From Phoronis australis (Eukaryota; Phoronida; Phoronidae), in the NCBI GenBank assembly GCA_002633005.1, contig NMRA01000243.1, positions 2,340-66,339 on the forward strand: a stretch of DNA of 64,000 nucleotides, read 5' to 3'. This document shows positions 9,085 to 22,054 of the stretch, piece after piece. The translations under genes and the position numbers were made by a program. Every line of letters begins with the position of its first letter. Positions within the stretch are counted from its first letter, which is position 1. The notes under the pieces are model-generated. The model searched no databases. It was not told the DNA's origin and saw only the letters and a program-made list of their open reading frames with translations.

Positions 9085-12000
9085 CTAGACTTTCCGGAAA
9101 GAAATGAATACGCCAACATTTGTGAAGCCGAAGTCTGCGGGCGCCGCAGCCACGTCGTCTTCAAATCTGTTGTAAAATTCGTCAACTATTTGTTGGCATT
9201 CGGCTGCGGTGCGATGGGTTGATAGCCCGCCCATAAACAGCCAATTGGTGAAATATCGGATGCTCTTCGTGAATGTGTGCGCATGGCTGCGCATAGCCTG
9301 AGGGTCTCCTGGAAATAGCAAAAACGATTGTTTAATCAGGGTAGGCAGTCTTACTCCGAATTGCAAAAACATTTTTACACGTGATTTTTTATTTTTCACC
9401 GACCATGCACTTGAGACATGAACTAAAGAGTTTTCAAAGGAGTGTGATTTATGAGAAAAAGCTAAGTGTTCATGGGAAAATAGATAAAAAAGTTATCGCA
9501 AACATGCGTGTACGTGAACTTGTAGCTGTTACCAACTCATGAAATATAGCCTAGTTCTCCTGTTTCTGTCGCAGGGCGATTGCTAATTGTATTTTGACGT
9601 TCACTTACACGTTTGCCAACTACCAAAAACTGTCTCTCTTGTGTTAACTTCCTGAAGATTTGTGGCTGTGCAACCATGGGAACATTCCTCACAAGGATCA
9701 GACAGATATTCGAACCCGGTGAAAAGTTAAAATTATTGTTCGATTGAAGCGAATTGAGTTGTGTTTGCGTTGGCCACTCCAGCAGATTGTCCCCTGCACT
9801 GCCGGCGTGGTGCAGGCTGACCGCCACCTGGTGACTAAATTAAACAGCAAGACACACCTTGTCGCCCATATGTGACCCAGCTCTGATGATGAGGACACGG
9901 CAAATGGTAAATCTCTGCAGAGCACAGTCTAAGACCGGCTCTGTACACGGCCGACGAGGTGTCCTCAAACGGGGCAGTGTATTCTTCCAGAGTTCGCAGG
10001 TAGTGCAGAGAATTGGTATTGGCGAACTCATCCTGAAAATGGTAACAAATATGTGGCTTTCGAATAATGTAAAAGGGTATTTTTGTTCTCAATCTATTGA
10101 AAATTATATTGTAGGACTCTCTACATAGAGTAAGGCAGATAAACGCCTGCGATAGTGAAAATATACAAAGATAAATTCCTAACATACCACCAGGGCACAT
10201 ATTGAGAAAAATGCGTATGGTTAAATCTTTTCAAATATACCATTACAAAATTTCATTCGGTAAGCGGTTCCCGTTATGGTACAGCGTTGAGATCAGTGTC
10301 CCTGGAATTAGCGATCATAATGGGTCACAGTGCTCAAGCGCTTAATCCGCGCAGCAACGATATCCGGGTGTACCCGGTATATTCATCTTGACTTTTGGTC
10401 CCACACTGGGCAATAGTCACATTTTGAGAATCATTTTGATTCCTGCTATTCATTGCGGGACCCCACGCTGGAAGTGACTTATATTGCCATTTACTTTTCA
10501 AAGTATTTTATTACTCGAATGTTTCACATGGCGCACACGCCTAAATTTCACTTATAGGCGCAAGTGGTTATTACATACACAGGTGCATGCCATTTGCTGT
10601 ATGCTATTCATATATTTTGCCCATTTTAAATATTTTTAAGTTGAACCCATCAACATCTAAGAAATGTTTTACACACTTAAGGTTACCTCAAACCTTATTT
10701 AGTGGCTTCCATGCTAACTCGAATACACAAAAACCAGGCTTTTTCAACTAGTAAAAGTAAATATTTTCTGAAAGAAAAAAGATCAAGAATTATAACAATA
10801 TATTTTATTATTATATTGACACCTTTTTAAGTCAAAATTTCATTTTAGGAAAGGAACATTCATAGCAAAATAATCTCTCGTTCGATTTTAATGAAACCTT
10901 TTTAAATGAAAACTTCACTAGTTACCTCCAAAACTTTGTTAGGAATGTTCGGTTAGTCTCTTAGTTTGGTTTCTATGACAAAACAACTCGCAAAACGTAA
11001 GGTATTTTTTGTAGAAAATAGCAGCCGTATTCGTCTTTATTACCTTACGCAAACACTAGGTCTTTATATAGAAGATACTAACAGCGTTATTGAGACTGAT
11101 GAATAAATATTTAGTTTGGAATGTTTCAGCGAAATCCACGTAGCTGTTTTTGAGAACTCGTGATCCTAAATCAAAATTAAGTCGATTTGCCAAAGCCGTG
11201 AAAAAGCCGATTAAGTAGTGAGCGGTTAAAGTCTCAAGGTCTTCAGTTAATTATTCGGTGACAACTTGTTATCAGTCAATATAACCTATACATGCCTTAA
11301 CCATGTTCGCTACATCAACATTCACATGAAGTGTCAACTGAATTTGCGCTTATGATTATCTTACTTATCGTTAAAACGTTAATTCTTTTTACCGTCTCCA
11401 GCCGAGAGGTGGATCAACTGTTGACCTACTTAAAATTAAGTCAACAGTTCATCGTTATATACACGCTGCGCCGGGAGACTGATACGGAACCAAGTAAGAA
11501 ATGGATAACAGAAATCGAGATCGAAACAGCAAAATGTCAAATTACCTATCGAATTAAGGAATTTGGGTGAGGATTTATCTCTTTTCACATCTTGCTGTGT
11601 TCGTGTTCACTAATTCACAAAGACGTGAAGCGACTTGGAGCATCCGTTCTCAACTGTCGTAAGCATGCAGACGCACAACTCCCTCAGGATCAAAACTACT
11701 TTACCCGCCATTGTTCTATCATTTGGTCACCTCGTTGACTCAATATTATGGCGACTCGGTGAATGAAAGGACTGAGGGTACATACGAAGCTGCTCTGTAC
11801 CTGGCGGGAAATTCTATTTGAGTGACAGCCTTTGACTTCGGATAAGTAGTAAACAAATTTCCAATCAGTTGTGCGGTTCCAATGTGGTTCTGCCAAATCT
11901 GTTTTTCTTGATAAACGGTATATATTTCGTATTTGAAGGTCCCCGAGAATGAAGATAAGTTTTTTTTTGCTAGATATATGTGAAATATTGTAAAAATGGA

Positions 12001-15000
12001 CAATTTTTGTAAATAAGGTTTGAGATATCCTTAATATTTTAGAAAGTTGCTCCTTGCTTTTATTCAAGCGTTTCCCATTCTGATAATAACGTTGGGCTTA
12101 GAAATTGATTCTAAGTTGCATTTCTTTACCTGGCTAATGATACCATCGCTTGCCATCCGTCTCCACAGTGTATCTAAATGGCGAAAGAAATTGATTCGAT
12201 GCGGAGTGCCACTGTAGTGTCCATCAGAGTCTGTGGCTAGTGCCTCCAGAACAAAGCGTCCTCCTACAATTGCGGGAAAATAAGGTCTTAGTCAGAGATT
12301 CGTAACACCAACATCGTCAGTGCGATTTCGAAAATTGAATACAAACGAGTAGAAACTGGTTAAAGCGTTGTAAACTCCAATGGAACATCGCGTCGAGGCG
12401 TCGTGATTTGAGCAATTTTTGTGACCAAAATGACCGTTTTCCCATCTCAGACGTTCTGGGAACACGTTTGGTGTTATGCAACACCGTCCACGCTCTGCCG
12501 GTTTCCGCCACTCGCTTTTTTGCCGTTTTGTTGAGAACTACCATTGTGACGTGACAGGATCCACCTCTTTCGGCTACTTCGTAGTTGAAATTTGAGCGAC
12601 ACGCGAGTGCATTGGAAAAACAGCACACACACTTTTCATTTCAGAGCCAAATCCAAGACCACTGGGAGTACAATAAATTATTTTGAATTTTATTTTTTAA
12701 AAGCTCAGAATACCTGGTTTCATTTCACTTGCTCTTTTAAGAAGCAGATTTTCCCAATCCTTGGCTGCTTGTGCCTTGAAAAGTTCCTCCTCCTCTGGTA
12801 TGGTAATCAGTTTGGAGTGAATCGCCCCAGTAATCTTACAAGGCCTTCGAAAATAGCAAACAGAATTAAAAATGGGACCGAGTGAGTGACAGCAATCTGA
12901 CGAGATTAATGTGCGTTCCTGCTAATAGTAATCAGAAATCAGTTCACGAATCCCTGCGAAAAAAACAAAGCATCCACTGTGCGTGCGCCGCACAGAAATC
13001 TGAAAAACGAGCAAAGATCCATGAGTTTAGGAACAGCAGCGTGTTCCCAACTGAACCTGCTGAACAAATCTCGACAAACTATCAACAGGAATCGTAATGC
13101 CAACTTAGAACAATCTCAATATAAACCTAAGGCTCTTAGACGTCCCTGCCCGTGTGCGGCTCGGGCCCGCCCGCGAACAAAAGTCTTCCTCGCGAACGCA
13201 TATTCCCCCTTTTCGACCACTTTTCGCGTCTCGCGGACATATATCTTTGCTCGCGCACAGACCAACTCTGCTCCCAGACATTATTTCATGCTCCACGCGT
13301 CGATCGAGCTGTTGGTCTATTTTCGTGTTAACCTCTCATGGTTGCTGTTTCATGTGATTTCAATATCGTAAAATCAAATAAATTTCTCTCACTACATACT
13401 CTGAATGTTTTCCAGTTTATCAAATGTCATGGCAAATATTATCGATACTTTACCAATATTGTTGAGTACAAAGCGTTTTCAATGTCATTTTCACAGTTTT
13501 CTTTTCTACACAACTGTCAACACGTGAACATCCAATTTGTTTTGCTTGAATTTTAAAACTTCAAGGCAGTAGCTGTGAAGTAATTCTGAAATGAATAATC
13601 GAAAATTGGCGGGTGTGCACTTATAAGTAGACGTTTAGTTGATTTGTGGCTTTAGACTTTGTGCCAGCTTGTGCAAAATTGCCCGAGAGAGGGCGTGCGA
13701 GGGTATACCATTCCTTTTGCGGACAAGGAATAATGTGCGGGAGCAGGGTTGGTCAGTGCGCCAGCAAAAAATGGTCCGGGAACCTGCGTCCGCGAGTGGG
13801 GACAAGACTGCGCGAGAATGGAATTTTACGCGCGTTTGCACAAGCCGCACGTGGGCAGGCAAGTCCAAGTGTCTTGGAATAGAGATTTGCATAATCCAAA
13901 TCCTCAGGCGAGTGTCCACTAATAAAATAACATTTAACTGAAACAGTATATTCTACAAAACTACGGCGTCTAAAATTGAAACGCCGCGCCTAATACTCTC
14001 TTGATCGGCTTTCCACCTCAGCCTGGTTTCCATGTCTCCCGTGGCTACCAAGTCGATGCAGTCTCTCTCTCACAAGCAGATTGGTACTCACAACTCGTTC
14101 AAGTAGTGCATTGATAATGTTGAGAATCCCAGGTTGACAGTATTTGGAGGGACGCACTTGCTGAAAAAACCCGTGGGACTGATAAGGACGTACAGGTTTT
14201 CCACGTCACCAAAGCCCGGATCACCTCCTGGAAGCAGCCCTAGAGAGAGGCGGAATCAAAAACTCATTATTATTTTGCGTTGAGCTCAACTACTCTTCGT
14301 TTTTGCCTTTTCAAAAACTCTTAACTCTTATATAGCAAGGTTAAGCCCTCGAGCGCGTTCCGTGGACCCACGACACCCACGAGTGAAGCTTGTGGGATCA
14401 TGTGCTTTGCTAATAATGCATAGCGATGTCTCGTGAAGGTTTGCGTTATCTCGCTTTTCTCGTAAGAATCTTGATCTACACAGATCACACATACACGCCC
14501 GTCGTTGACCAGGCGATGACGAGACGGCGCCCTCTTTGGTGACAGTGCAAGCTCACACTCTCCAGGCTCAACGGTAGCACAGGTGGCGCTAGTCGTGGTT
14601 GGCAAGCCTACGGAGGTACTCATGTTTGAGAATCTGCTATATCTCAGTAATCGACATCAGCCTTGTGAAACTTGATACCAGACAAGAATTTTTGAGAAAA
14701 TGACCTTCACGGTGTTTTTAGGGATGAAAAGTTAATACAGTTGGGTCTTCAATTTTAAAAACAGGTGAATTATTATCGTACTGGAGTATGTTAGCAAAAT
14801 GACGAAACTGAAGTGATCGTTCGGGGAGATCGGAATGTTGAATTATATGGGAAAGAATTCACTGGTTCCGTTTCGTCGAAAATTTCTTGCTACAAGAAAT
14901 TCCTGAGCGTCTTGGGTCTGGATTTTAAGCATAACAGGTTTATGTTAGAAGTCTCCTGATGAGGTTGGATTTAAAGCACATCAACCGCGGGCCCACCAAC

Positions 15001-18000
15001 AACCATCGTTTTATAACAAACAAGTGAAGCTTGGCTAACATGCTAGTGGTCAAGTCTGTGTCGCTCAAGTGTTTCGCTAATAATGTGCTTAATTCAAAAT
15101 ATAGGTCCAGTGTTACATATAGGCGCATGTTCCAACATAAACGCATACATGGTAACACGGCGATACATCGACATGTTTATAGAATCTTTAAAATATTACT
15201 TCACGCGAGGGCCTCTATAAGCTTGCTCAATGGAAATCAAGGACTTGGTTCCCTAAGTTGCTACTAACTTTAAGGAAGCACCGACAAACTTCAGGTATTG
15301 GCAAAAACGCAGGATATAAAAAATCTAATTTTCAAAAGGCAACGCCTTACATCTTCAAAGCTCTGGCCTTCAAGCACACTTAAGTAATTCCCTCCATTTC
15401 CAGCTAGTCCACTAATTCCTTTGTGCAGGACTACATGCTCGCTGGTTCCCTGCGTGCCGCGAGATGGTAGCCAGTACGCAGGCAGTAGCACTCGCTTTAT
15501 CATTGGTTGGTGTAACCTCGACAGTCATTGGTTAGCTTTACAACAAAGTGAGAAAATGGCGGACTATGAACTATTTTAGCCTTGTCATGTAGCATAGCAG
15601 CAACTATTTCGTTTCTGCAGTAATGTTTAATAGCCGCGTACTTGAAGCACATAAATGTACAATAAATACGCCGTCATCTGGCCGATTTAACCGGTGTGTT
15701 ATTCATAGTGTATGCATACAGGACAGCAACGCAAACAAAAGTCAGCGACAGTAGAAAGATGCACTCTGAAAAGGTGCAACCACAATTTTCTAGGATTCAC
15801 ATTTCTTGACCATGAATTTTAAGCACAGACTTTGTCTGTACAACAGACCACATTTTTACACTTCCTCCATCGGTCATGCCAGTTTGCGTAAAGCGCTGCC
15901 TGTTGAGAATTCGACCAGCCAATCAGATACACCGGTGTATAAAAATTTCTCGAGGAAAATTAAGTGACACCTGCGTGCTGGCTACCATCTAGCGGCACGC
16001 AGGGAACCAGCGAGGACTTCACGTCGCTTTCCAAGCCTGCTCATTGGACTATTGTTATCACGTCCCTTTAACTTAGCCAGCTCTTGGCTGACGATTGTCA
16101 CGTGTTATGTGGTATTCTCTTTCTTTGTAATCTCGTGTTTCAAGTCAACTTCTTTGTTACGGCCACACTGATGTGAGTTCTAAAACTTAATACATTTTCC
16201 CCACGCAATACCATTCCCCATTTCGTCATTTTCTCGTACCTCCACGTGGCCGGCGCTTTTTTGCCCACCTTACCAGAGATTAGAATTTTTCATTTTCCTT
16301 ATTTTGTGTTCACTGTCAACTTGTAATTTTGACCTTAAATCACCTACCTCGTCTCCTTTTCATCTCTTGTAACGAGCTTGTGACGTACGTATCATTTATA
16401 TATTATTCGGGACATACGTCGATCATAAACAGGTTTCTCGCCACCACACTAGCCGCTCTCGTTTTGAAATCAAAACAATTGCACAGACATACAAAAAAGC
16501 CTTGATCTAACGGGTCGTGTTCGATGGATGTGAAAGACTACTTAAAAGAATAAACTCTGGCCAAAATCCGTCTCCAATACTCGCCGTTGTAGGGCAGCCA
16601 TTCGCTCAAATCAAGGCGGGTGCCAGGTATTAAATATACTTAAAATACATCGAATGGAGTTTTTACTCTGCTACCAAACTGTTGAACTGAGACTGCTGAG
16701 GTTCACAGTCTCATTCCGCGTTCTAAATTTCAAACAATTTTCTTCAAACGTATCTTTTGAAATGAAACTATCGCACAAGTCAAAGGGAACAAGAATCCTT
16801 ACAAATGAGTTACACTAAAAATGACGTTTCTGCAAAAGAACCAAAATAGCAGTAATGCAAATTTTTATTCAGTGAAAATTCAGAATGCAATTTAATCTAA
16901 CTAATAATACCCTATTAACACAAACGTAGCGGTAGAGAATTCTTATGAATAGTTCCGACAAACGAAGTAAGACCACCTTTACTACAGTTAAGTTTGCGAA
17001 GTCCAACAAACGCAAAACAACTATTGCGTAAGTTTTCCTGAAAGCGTGCGACAACAATTACAGTAAATAAGCAGATGTCTGTGTTCCCTGTGATATCTCA
17101 CTGAAATGGCCTTGGCCGTTACAAGCAGGAGTGTACCAACGATCCCAAGTCAGGAACAAGTGGCCGCATATGGGTACAGTGAAGACTAAGAAATGATTGC
17201 AATCTGCAATCGGCCCTGATGCCAGAATTTTCAGCTGGATGTTAGACACCTTTCTGTAACTGGGAAATTCTCCTCAGGGTTGAGCGATTGATTTCACGTG
17301 TTGCAATGTGGACCCATCAACGACATCTGTTGAGAAATTTACCATGTTTTCTTCATAATTATTTCGTGATTACCTGCATTGAGAAGTCACTTTGAATTTT
17401 GGGAAGTTAATATATACCTACTTATTTTATTTATTTATGTATTTTAATACTTAAAATGAGGGTGGACTCGTCAGTGATAGCACTGCTTTCCAAGAAAGCG
17501 CTCAAAATATGAGTTACGGAGAAACACATACATACCGTGAACCCTTCGAATTAGCGACTTGAAGTCGTTGAACGGCAAGTCCTCGTAAATCAGTTGGATC
17601 GGTATGCTTTCGCTGTGCTTTCTTCTTATCCACCCTGTACAAAATGGAAATATTAGTAGAACACATGAGCTTTGCAGTTGTACCCACTGACAGTCTTGGA
17701 GTCAGAGATCCAAGACCAACTGAAGCTTTGCGGTGCTCTAAGCCATAAGACGGTCGGTGAAAATGAGTAATGTACGATAACAGGACGATTAAACTCGAAC
17801 AAAATTTGGACTTGGAACTAAACATGCGCACGTGCTAAACCGTCTAAGACCGCCTTTCATACCCAAACAGACTTTTTATTTAGACCACTTTCCGTTAGGA
17901 AGTTGTCCTAAAATCGGATTTGAGGGTTTGAATAGAACTGACAAGTCGCTGTTGCTTAAAGATGCTATGTCTCATTAAATGTTTAATGTGCCAATGAAGT

Positions 18001-21000
18001 ACTGGTTTAAAAACAACCCCTGGTCTTCCGGTAAGCCGGTAACCATCCGAGAACCAGTTACCATTACAATCTCGCGAAATTCTCGTTTTGCGAGACTGTT
18101 TTTTATGTAAATGAGTATGGTGACACGTCATAGTTACCCTAATAAAACAAGGCATAGTTTTTATATTTGTTCATTTCACTGTCAAATAACGATTGCAGAA
18201 TATTTGGAATTCTTGGGGTTTTCTACATGTTCACATTTGTTTTTACTTGTATCAGTCGAGGTGTTTTCTTTAAAACACATTTTATTTACAAATTGTTTTT
18301 TGCAAGATCATACTGGTACACTCAGTTCTCTAGGAAGTCACAAGATGGCGCTTGCTACAAGTTTAAATATTCACGCTTTTAATGAGACATAGCATGTTTA
18401 AGATCATGTTCTACAATTTAGTTTGTCACGGAGTGTCACTTATTGCGCCGAGTATGGTATGATTAAGCCACTGTCAGTTATTTGCAAACCAGCCTCATCT
18501 CCACGCCTCAAGATGGCGCTGATTTGCTTAGCCATTTGAGGCTAGAAATCACAACTCATGGGAGTGAAGAACATGGCGAGACTAGTTTTCTACCGGTAAG
18601 TGGTCTAGAGAAAAAGCTCGCTTTGACGGAATAGCCGGAGTTTAAACGCTGTTAAGTTGCTCTTATTTAACGCTCGCTTCACTCTAAAATTGCTGACCAC
18701 AAACCCAATTTCGCGACCAAACCCCAAGGAGGGCACACACATTGACCAAGTGCCCGCAGGCGCAAAAGGGAGTGAAGCAGAAAAAACTACCCTGCAAAAG
18801 GGGGTGGAAATTAGCAGATCTGGCACCCGCACTCGGGTTCTCTCAGCAATTTTTGGTATATTTCTGCGCACATCTTTTTAATATGAGTGACCCTGGGTCA
18901 AAAATCCAATTAGACTCAGTACTTGGTCGCGATAGACCGGGAAATTTTAAAGTGAAAATTACTTCACGACTGAAGATGGATAAGGTTGAGACCAAATTTA
19001 TAGCGATGACTGACATAAGTCGAAAGTTCACTTCTTCGATGGACGCGGTTCTATTCGGATGTTAAGTGATGACTTCTCTGCCACCGTATTATGACGCAGT
19101 TTGGACCCACATGAAGGAATAAAATTACAGGTCTTGTATTTTTTCCAATTCAGGTATCCAAGGGGGCAATTCAGCACTTGGAGTTTTTACTAAATTAGGT
19201 GCTTGGATTAACCCGTGTGCTCTAACAATGTTTGGACCCATTATACCCTCCCGGGGAGTCAAGAAGGATTACGATTGATCGTTTCATAGCCAGGCACGCG
19301 CAATAATTTTTGAAGTACTTTGGTCATTTACAGCGCTACGTAAATTTGGCCAAATTATTATGCATGCTTTTAGTTTTCGTATTTTAATTCTATATGGCCG
19401 AGTCCAAAACGTCAAAAAGGTGTGATACTTAAAAAAAGCTTTAATTTTAATATTAAGAAAAAAAGATAATTAAACTGTCAAGTTGGACTTATGTGTCTCA
19501 ACATCCAGCTGGTATTACAAGATAACCTGCCATCGAACTGAAGTGGTCAAATTGTATAAGTGCTGACCCCTGTTGACTTTCCGTACTGTCCGAATTTTTA
19601 CTCATGGACTTTCTGACTGTCAAGTTCTTAACACCAACAAATTAAATGTTCACTTTTAGTGAAGAAAACGTCGGGACTGATTGTATAAGGTTTAGTGGTC
19701 TAATCATTTTTCGGACGAATAAAAAATAAAAATACAGTGTTCCCACGGACAAAAAGAAACATGAGCCACCACGCCTCTGTCAAAAAGCAAGTTTTGATTT
19801 TGACCATTTAATAATTGCTATAAAATCGGCTTCATCTTGCTATCGGCAAGCGGCGAAAACAGTAACTTGTCACAATTAAGGGATTTAGACGCCCCCGTCG
19901 TTTATTGAAAGTCTCCAACTGCGACCTAATGCTATGAGTGCCTGTCATGTTGATGTCGCAAAACATGTTTAATTGTACTATGAAAAAGATCCAGTGTTAC
20001 ATTTCCGACAAAGGGGGCCATTTCCAGACGTTTATAAATAAGAGCCTTGAGGAAGAAGGCCCACCGGACACTGCTCAAATCATTTTCATGTGCCTAGTCC
20101 GCGGTAAGAGTAGACATTTTCTGGTCTCATTTTGTATGGAAATCAGAATATTTAGAACAGTATTGAGTTCACAAAAATATAAGACGGTATCTACTTTTGT
20201 AATCACCAATAGTCTCGCCCGCAACAGCCGAGTTTTTTGCCTAAGTGAGCAGACAAAAGAGATTGGCTCTTTTCTTTGGTAAACTAAACACTTCATATCG
20301 GGTGGTAACTTGCAAGACCCAGTCTTTCTGATGTTGGTAAAATTCAAACCTATTATTTCCCTGATGTTATCCATTGAAGTTAATCCGTCCGCTGCAGCGT
20401 AGTCGCATATTGTAAACGTAGTCTTGCCGTCGATGGTCATTTCCTCTGAAAAATATTTAGGTAATTTTTAAAGCTATTTCGCTCAAAAACAATTGCCAAA
20501 GTGTTCAACAACGTGCTTATTTTCAAAGGCTGAAACCTCATCCAGTGATAACCAGACTTTAACCAGCGACGCGTTCCATAAATGCAAGACATTCGCGATG
20601 CACTTGATGCGACGAGAAATCTTCGCTTATGGAAAAGAATCAGTAAACTATATATATAATTCAATGTTCCAACTTAGTGACCTATCACTTCAGTGGCCGC
20701 AATTTTGTTAGTGAGTTTTCGTTAGTTTTGTGTGTCTCTGGAACGGAACCCCAGTCAACACCTTATTGCAGTACTTAGCGCGCGAAGTTGAACTCGATTT
20801 CTTTTAAATTTTCCATTCGCCATTCTGGTAACCCAACGTACGGGTTTGTTATTCTGCGCTAAAATGCATTGTAGTTTAGGTGGACGATGTGTCGACTCAA
20901 CATTCGTGCCAACTGACTGATATTGGAGTACACGACATCACTGATCAGACCACGATGTCTTATTGGTCGAAAAAAATGGGGCGGTACTTCTCCATTCGTT

Positions 21001-21803
21001 GCCATTCACTAAGTGTTGCAGGCATCTAAAAGTGCCATAGGTTGCTCTTTAGCTTATAAAAAGCTTGCTTAGACTCTGCCAGGCGTTTAGGGGCTTTAAC
21101 GTCAGTACCACACTTATGCTCAATATACCAAGACTCAGGTTTTTAACCTTTTGGTTTGATCACGTTGGAAAAATTCTTCAGCGAAATCAAGGATAATTTT
21201 CCAACGTGATCAAACCAGAAGGTTCAAAAAACCGTCTGAGTCTCAACAGATTGGACATACATGTAAGACACGTCATTTACATTTTGACTGGCCACTGTAA
21301 CCCAGCCGACACAGACACATCACTGGGCATGATATGGAGAGATCAGTGTGCCCAGAGTGTGGTACTGACGTTGAAAGACAAAGCATTGTGAGGACATCTG
21401 GTGGATATGTAGAAGTAGCTGAAGACCTAACGCATGCAATTACCAATAACTCATTAATATTGACTCTGAACATAGAAATTTGAAGGAAACATGTATGTTT
21501 TATTTCGCGTCTAATCGGTCAAAATGGTTGACACCAGCCGAATGATATTAACAAATGCATGAAGACAGTATAAGCAAATATTAGAAGTGTTGGTCGTGCC
21601 TTATGCGCACGTCCGAAGATGTTGTCACTTTTGAATATACAGATAAGATAAGACTAAACATAAGTTATATTACCCAATGTTTGAAGCAATTTTGGCTTCA
21701 ACAGCTTAGCGATGGTGTGGCTCAAAAGGAGGTCGGTATCTTTGAATCCTTCGCCTTCCTCCACGAATGGCTTGTAACAGACCGGATCTCCGGCAAGTGG
21801 TGC
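9085..21803 (-). CDS. SABATH-type SAM-dependent carboxyl methyltransferase, eight exons
   Basis: Likely transfers a methyl group from SAM to a carboxylate (or ring N) of a small molecule; cytosolic, as no signal is visible. Exons on the minus strand, 5' to 3': 21803-21674, 20445-20350, 17634-17536, 14227-14092, 12844-12714, 12263-12130, 10032-9858, 9308-9085 (stop). Split codons join correctly at all seven junctions, giving about 375 residues, near the usual 350-390. In order: TFTICDYAAADG (SAM-binding motif I), IQLIYEDLPFNDFKSL (the NDLPxNDF region), TGFFSKCVPPNTVNLGFST followed by SMHYLNELPC (substrate-region motif), FKAQAAKDWENLLLKRA, PGGRFVLEALATD, and a C-terminal GFTNVGVFISFRKV. The first exon found starts APLAGDPVCYKPF without a Met, so a short initiating exon must lie above 21803; it was not found. 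The donor after 20350 (GTTTGA) is weak. SABATH enzymes are best known from plants; this copy is clearly an animal-type split gene. Confidence 0.88.
13130..13865. repeat. Inverted pair of GC-rich repeats
   Basis: The segment 13130-13300 (CCCTGCCCGTGTGCGG ... CTGCTCCCAGACATTATT) recurs in reverse complement at about 13690-13865 (AATAATGTGCGGGAGCAG ... CCGCACGTGGGCAGG). The two arms are diverged and separated by about 390 bases of AT-rich sequence. They lie in the intron between methyltransferase exons 4 and 5 and are rich in CGCG, unlike their surroundings. The overlapping frames at 12979-13371, 13105-13296 and 13635-13941 are artefacts of this composition. Confidence 0.6.
15437..16015. repeat. 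Inverted repeat pair, about 45 bp arms
   Basis: CTGGCTACCATCTAGCGGCA and the following CGCAGGGAACCAGCGAG at 15978-16015 recur, nearly identical, in reverse complement at 15437-15482. The arms flank about 490 bases without coding features, in the intron between methyltransferase exons 3 and 4. A non-autonomous foldback element is the likely explanation. Confidence 0.6.
21094..21375. repeat. Nested palindrome with a long hairpin
   Basis: The inner hairpin pairs 21131-21175 (GACTCAGG...GGTTTGATCACGTTGGAA) with 21193-21243 (TTCCAACGTGATCAAACC...CTGAGTC) around an 18-base loop. An outer pair, TTTAACGTCAGTACCACACT near 21095 and AGTGTGGTACTGACGTTGAAA near 21354, closes the structure. A smaller CTGGGCA/TGCCCAG pair lies between. 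The whole lies in the first known intron of the methyltransferase gene. Confidence 0.75.
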
Positions 21804-22054
21804 CTTGATAAAATAGAATAGATAAATTATATTTGGCTACGACTCAGTTAAATATCTTTTGAATCATGGGAGAAAATTTCCACAATGCATGATTTTCAGA
21901 CACCTTTTGAGAAGCCATTTTGAGGCCGGCTATTCACTGATCCACAAGGGGTATTAAAGCCGAGATGAGCCTTTTATTAAGCTTACACGATCCCACTGAG
22001 TCATTTGTACACTAAGAGCAGGATTCACCAGCAACTACCTTTACTAACCTTACA

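Noticed and set aside
9537-9827. 96-codon minus-strand frame within the methyltransferase gene
   Set aside because: The exon ending at 9858 joins in phase to the exon starting at 9308 and gives the expected family sequence, so this stretch is intron. The next usable acceptor after 9858 would leave an intron of only about 23 bases.
11331-11570. 79-codon plus-strand frame
   Set aside because: It has no splice context or recognisable domain and lies in a methyltransferase intron on the opposite strand.
15291-15503. Candidate methyltransferase exon (minus; GLAGNGGNYLSVLEG)
   Set aside because: It looks protein-like, but exons at 17634-17536 and 14227-14092 already join in phase across this interval, and half of the frame is an inverted repeat arm.
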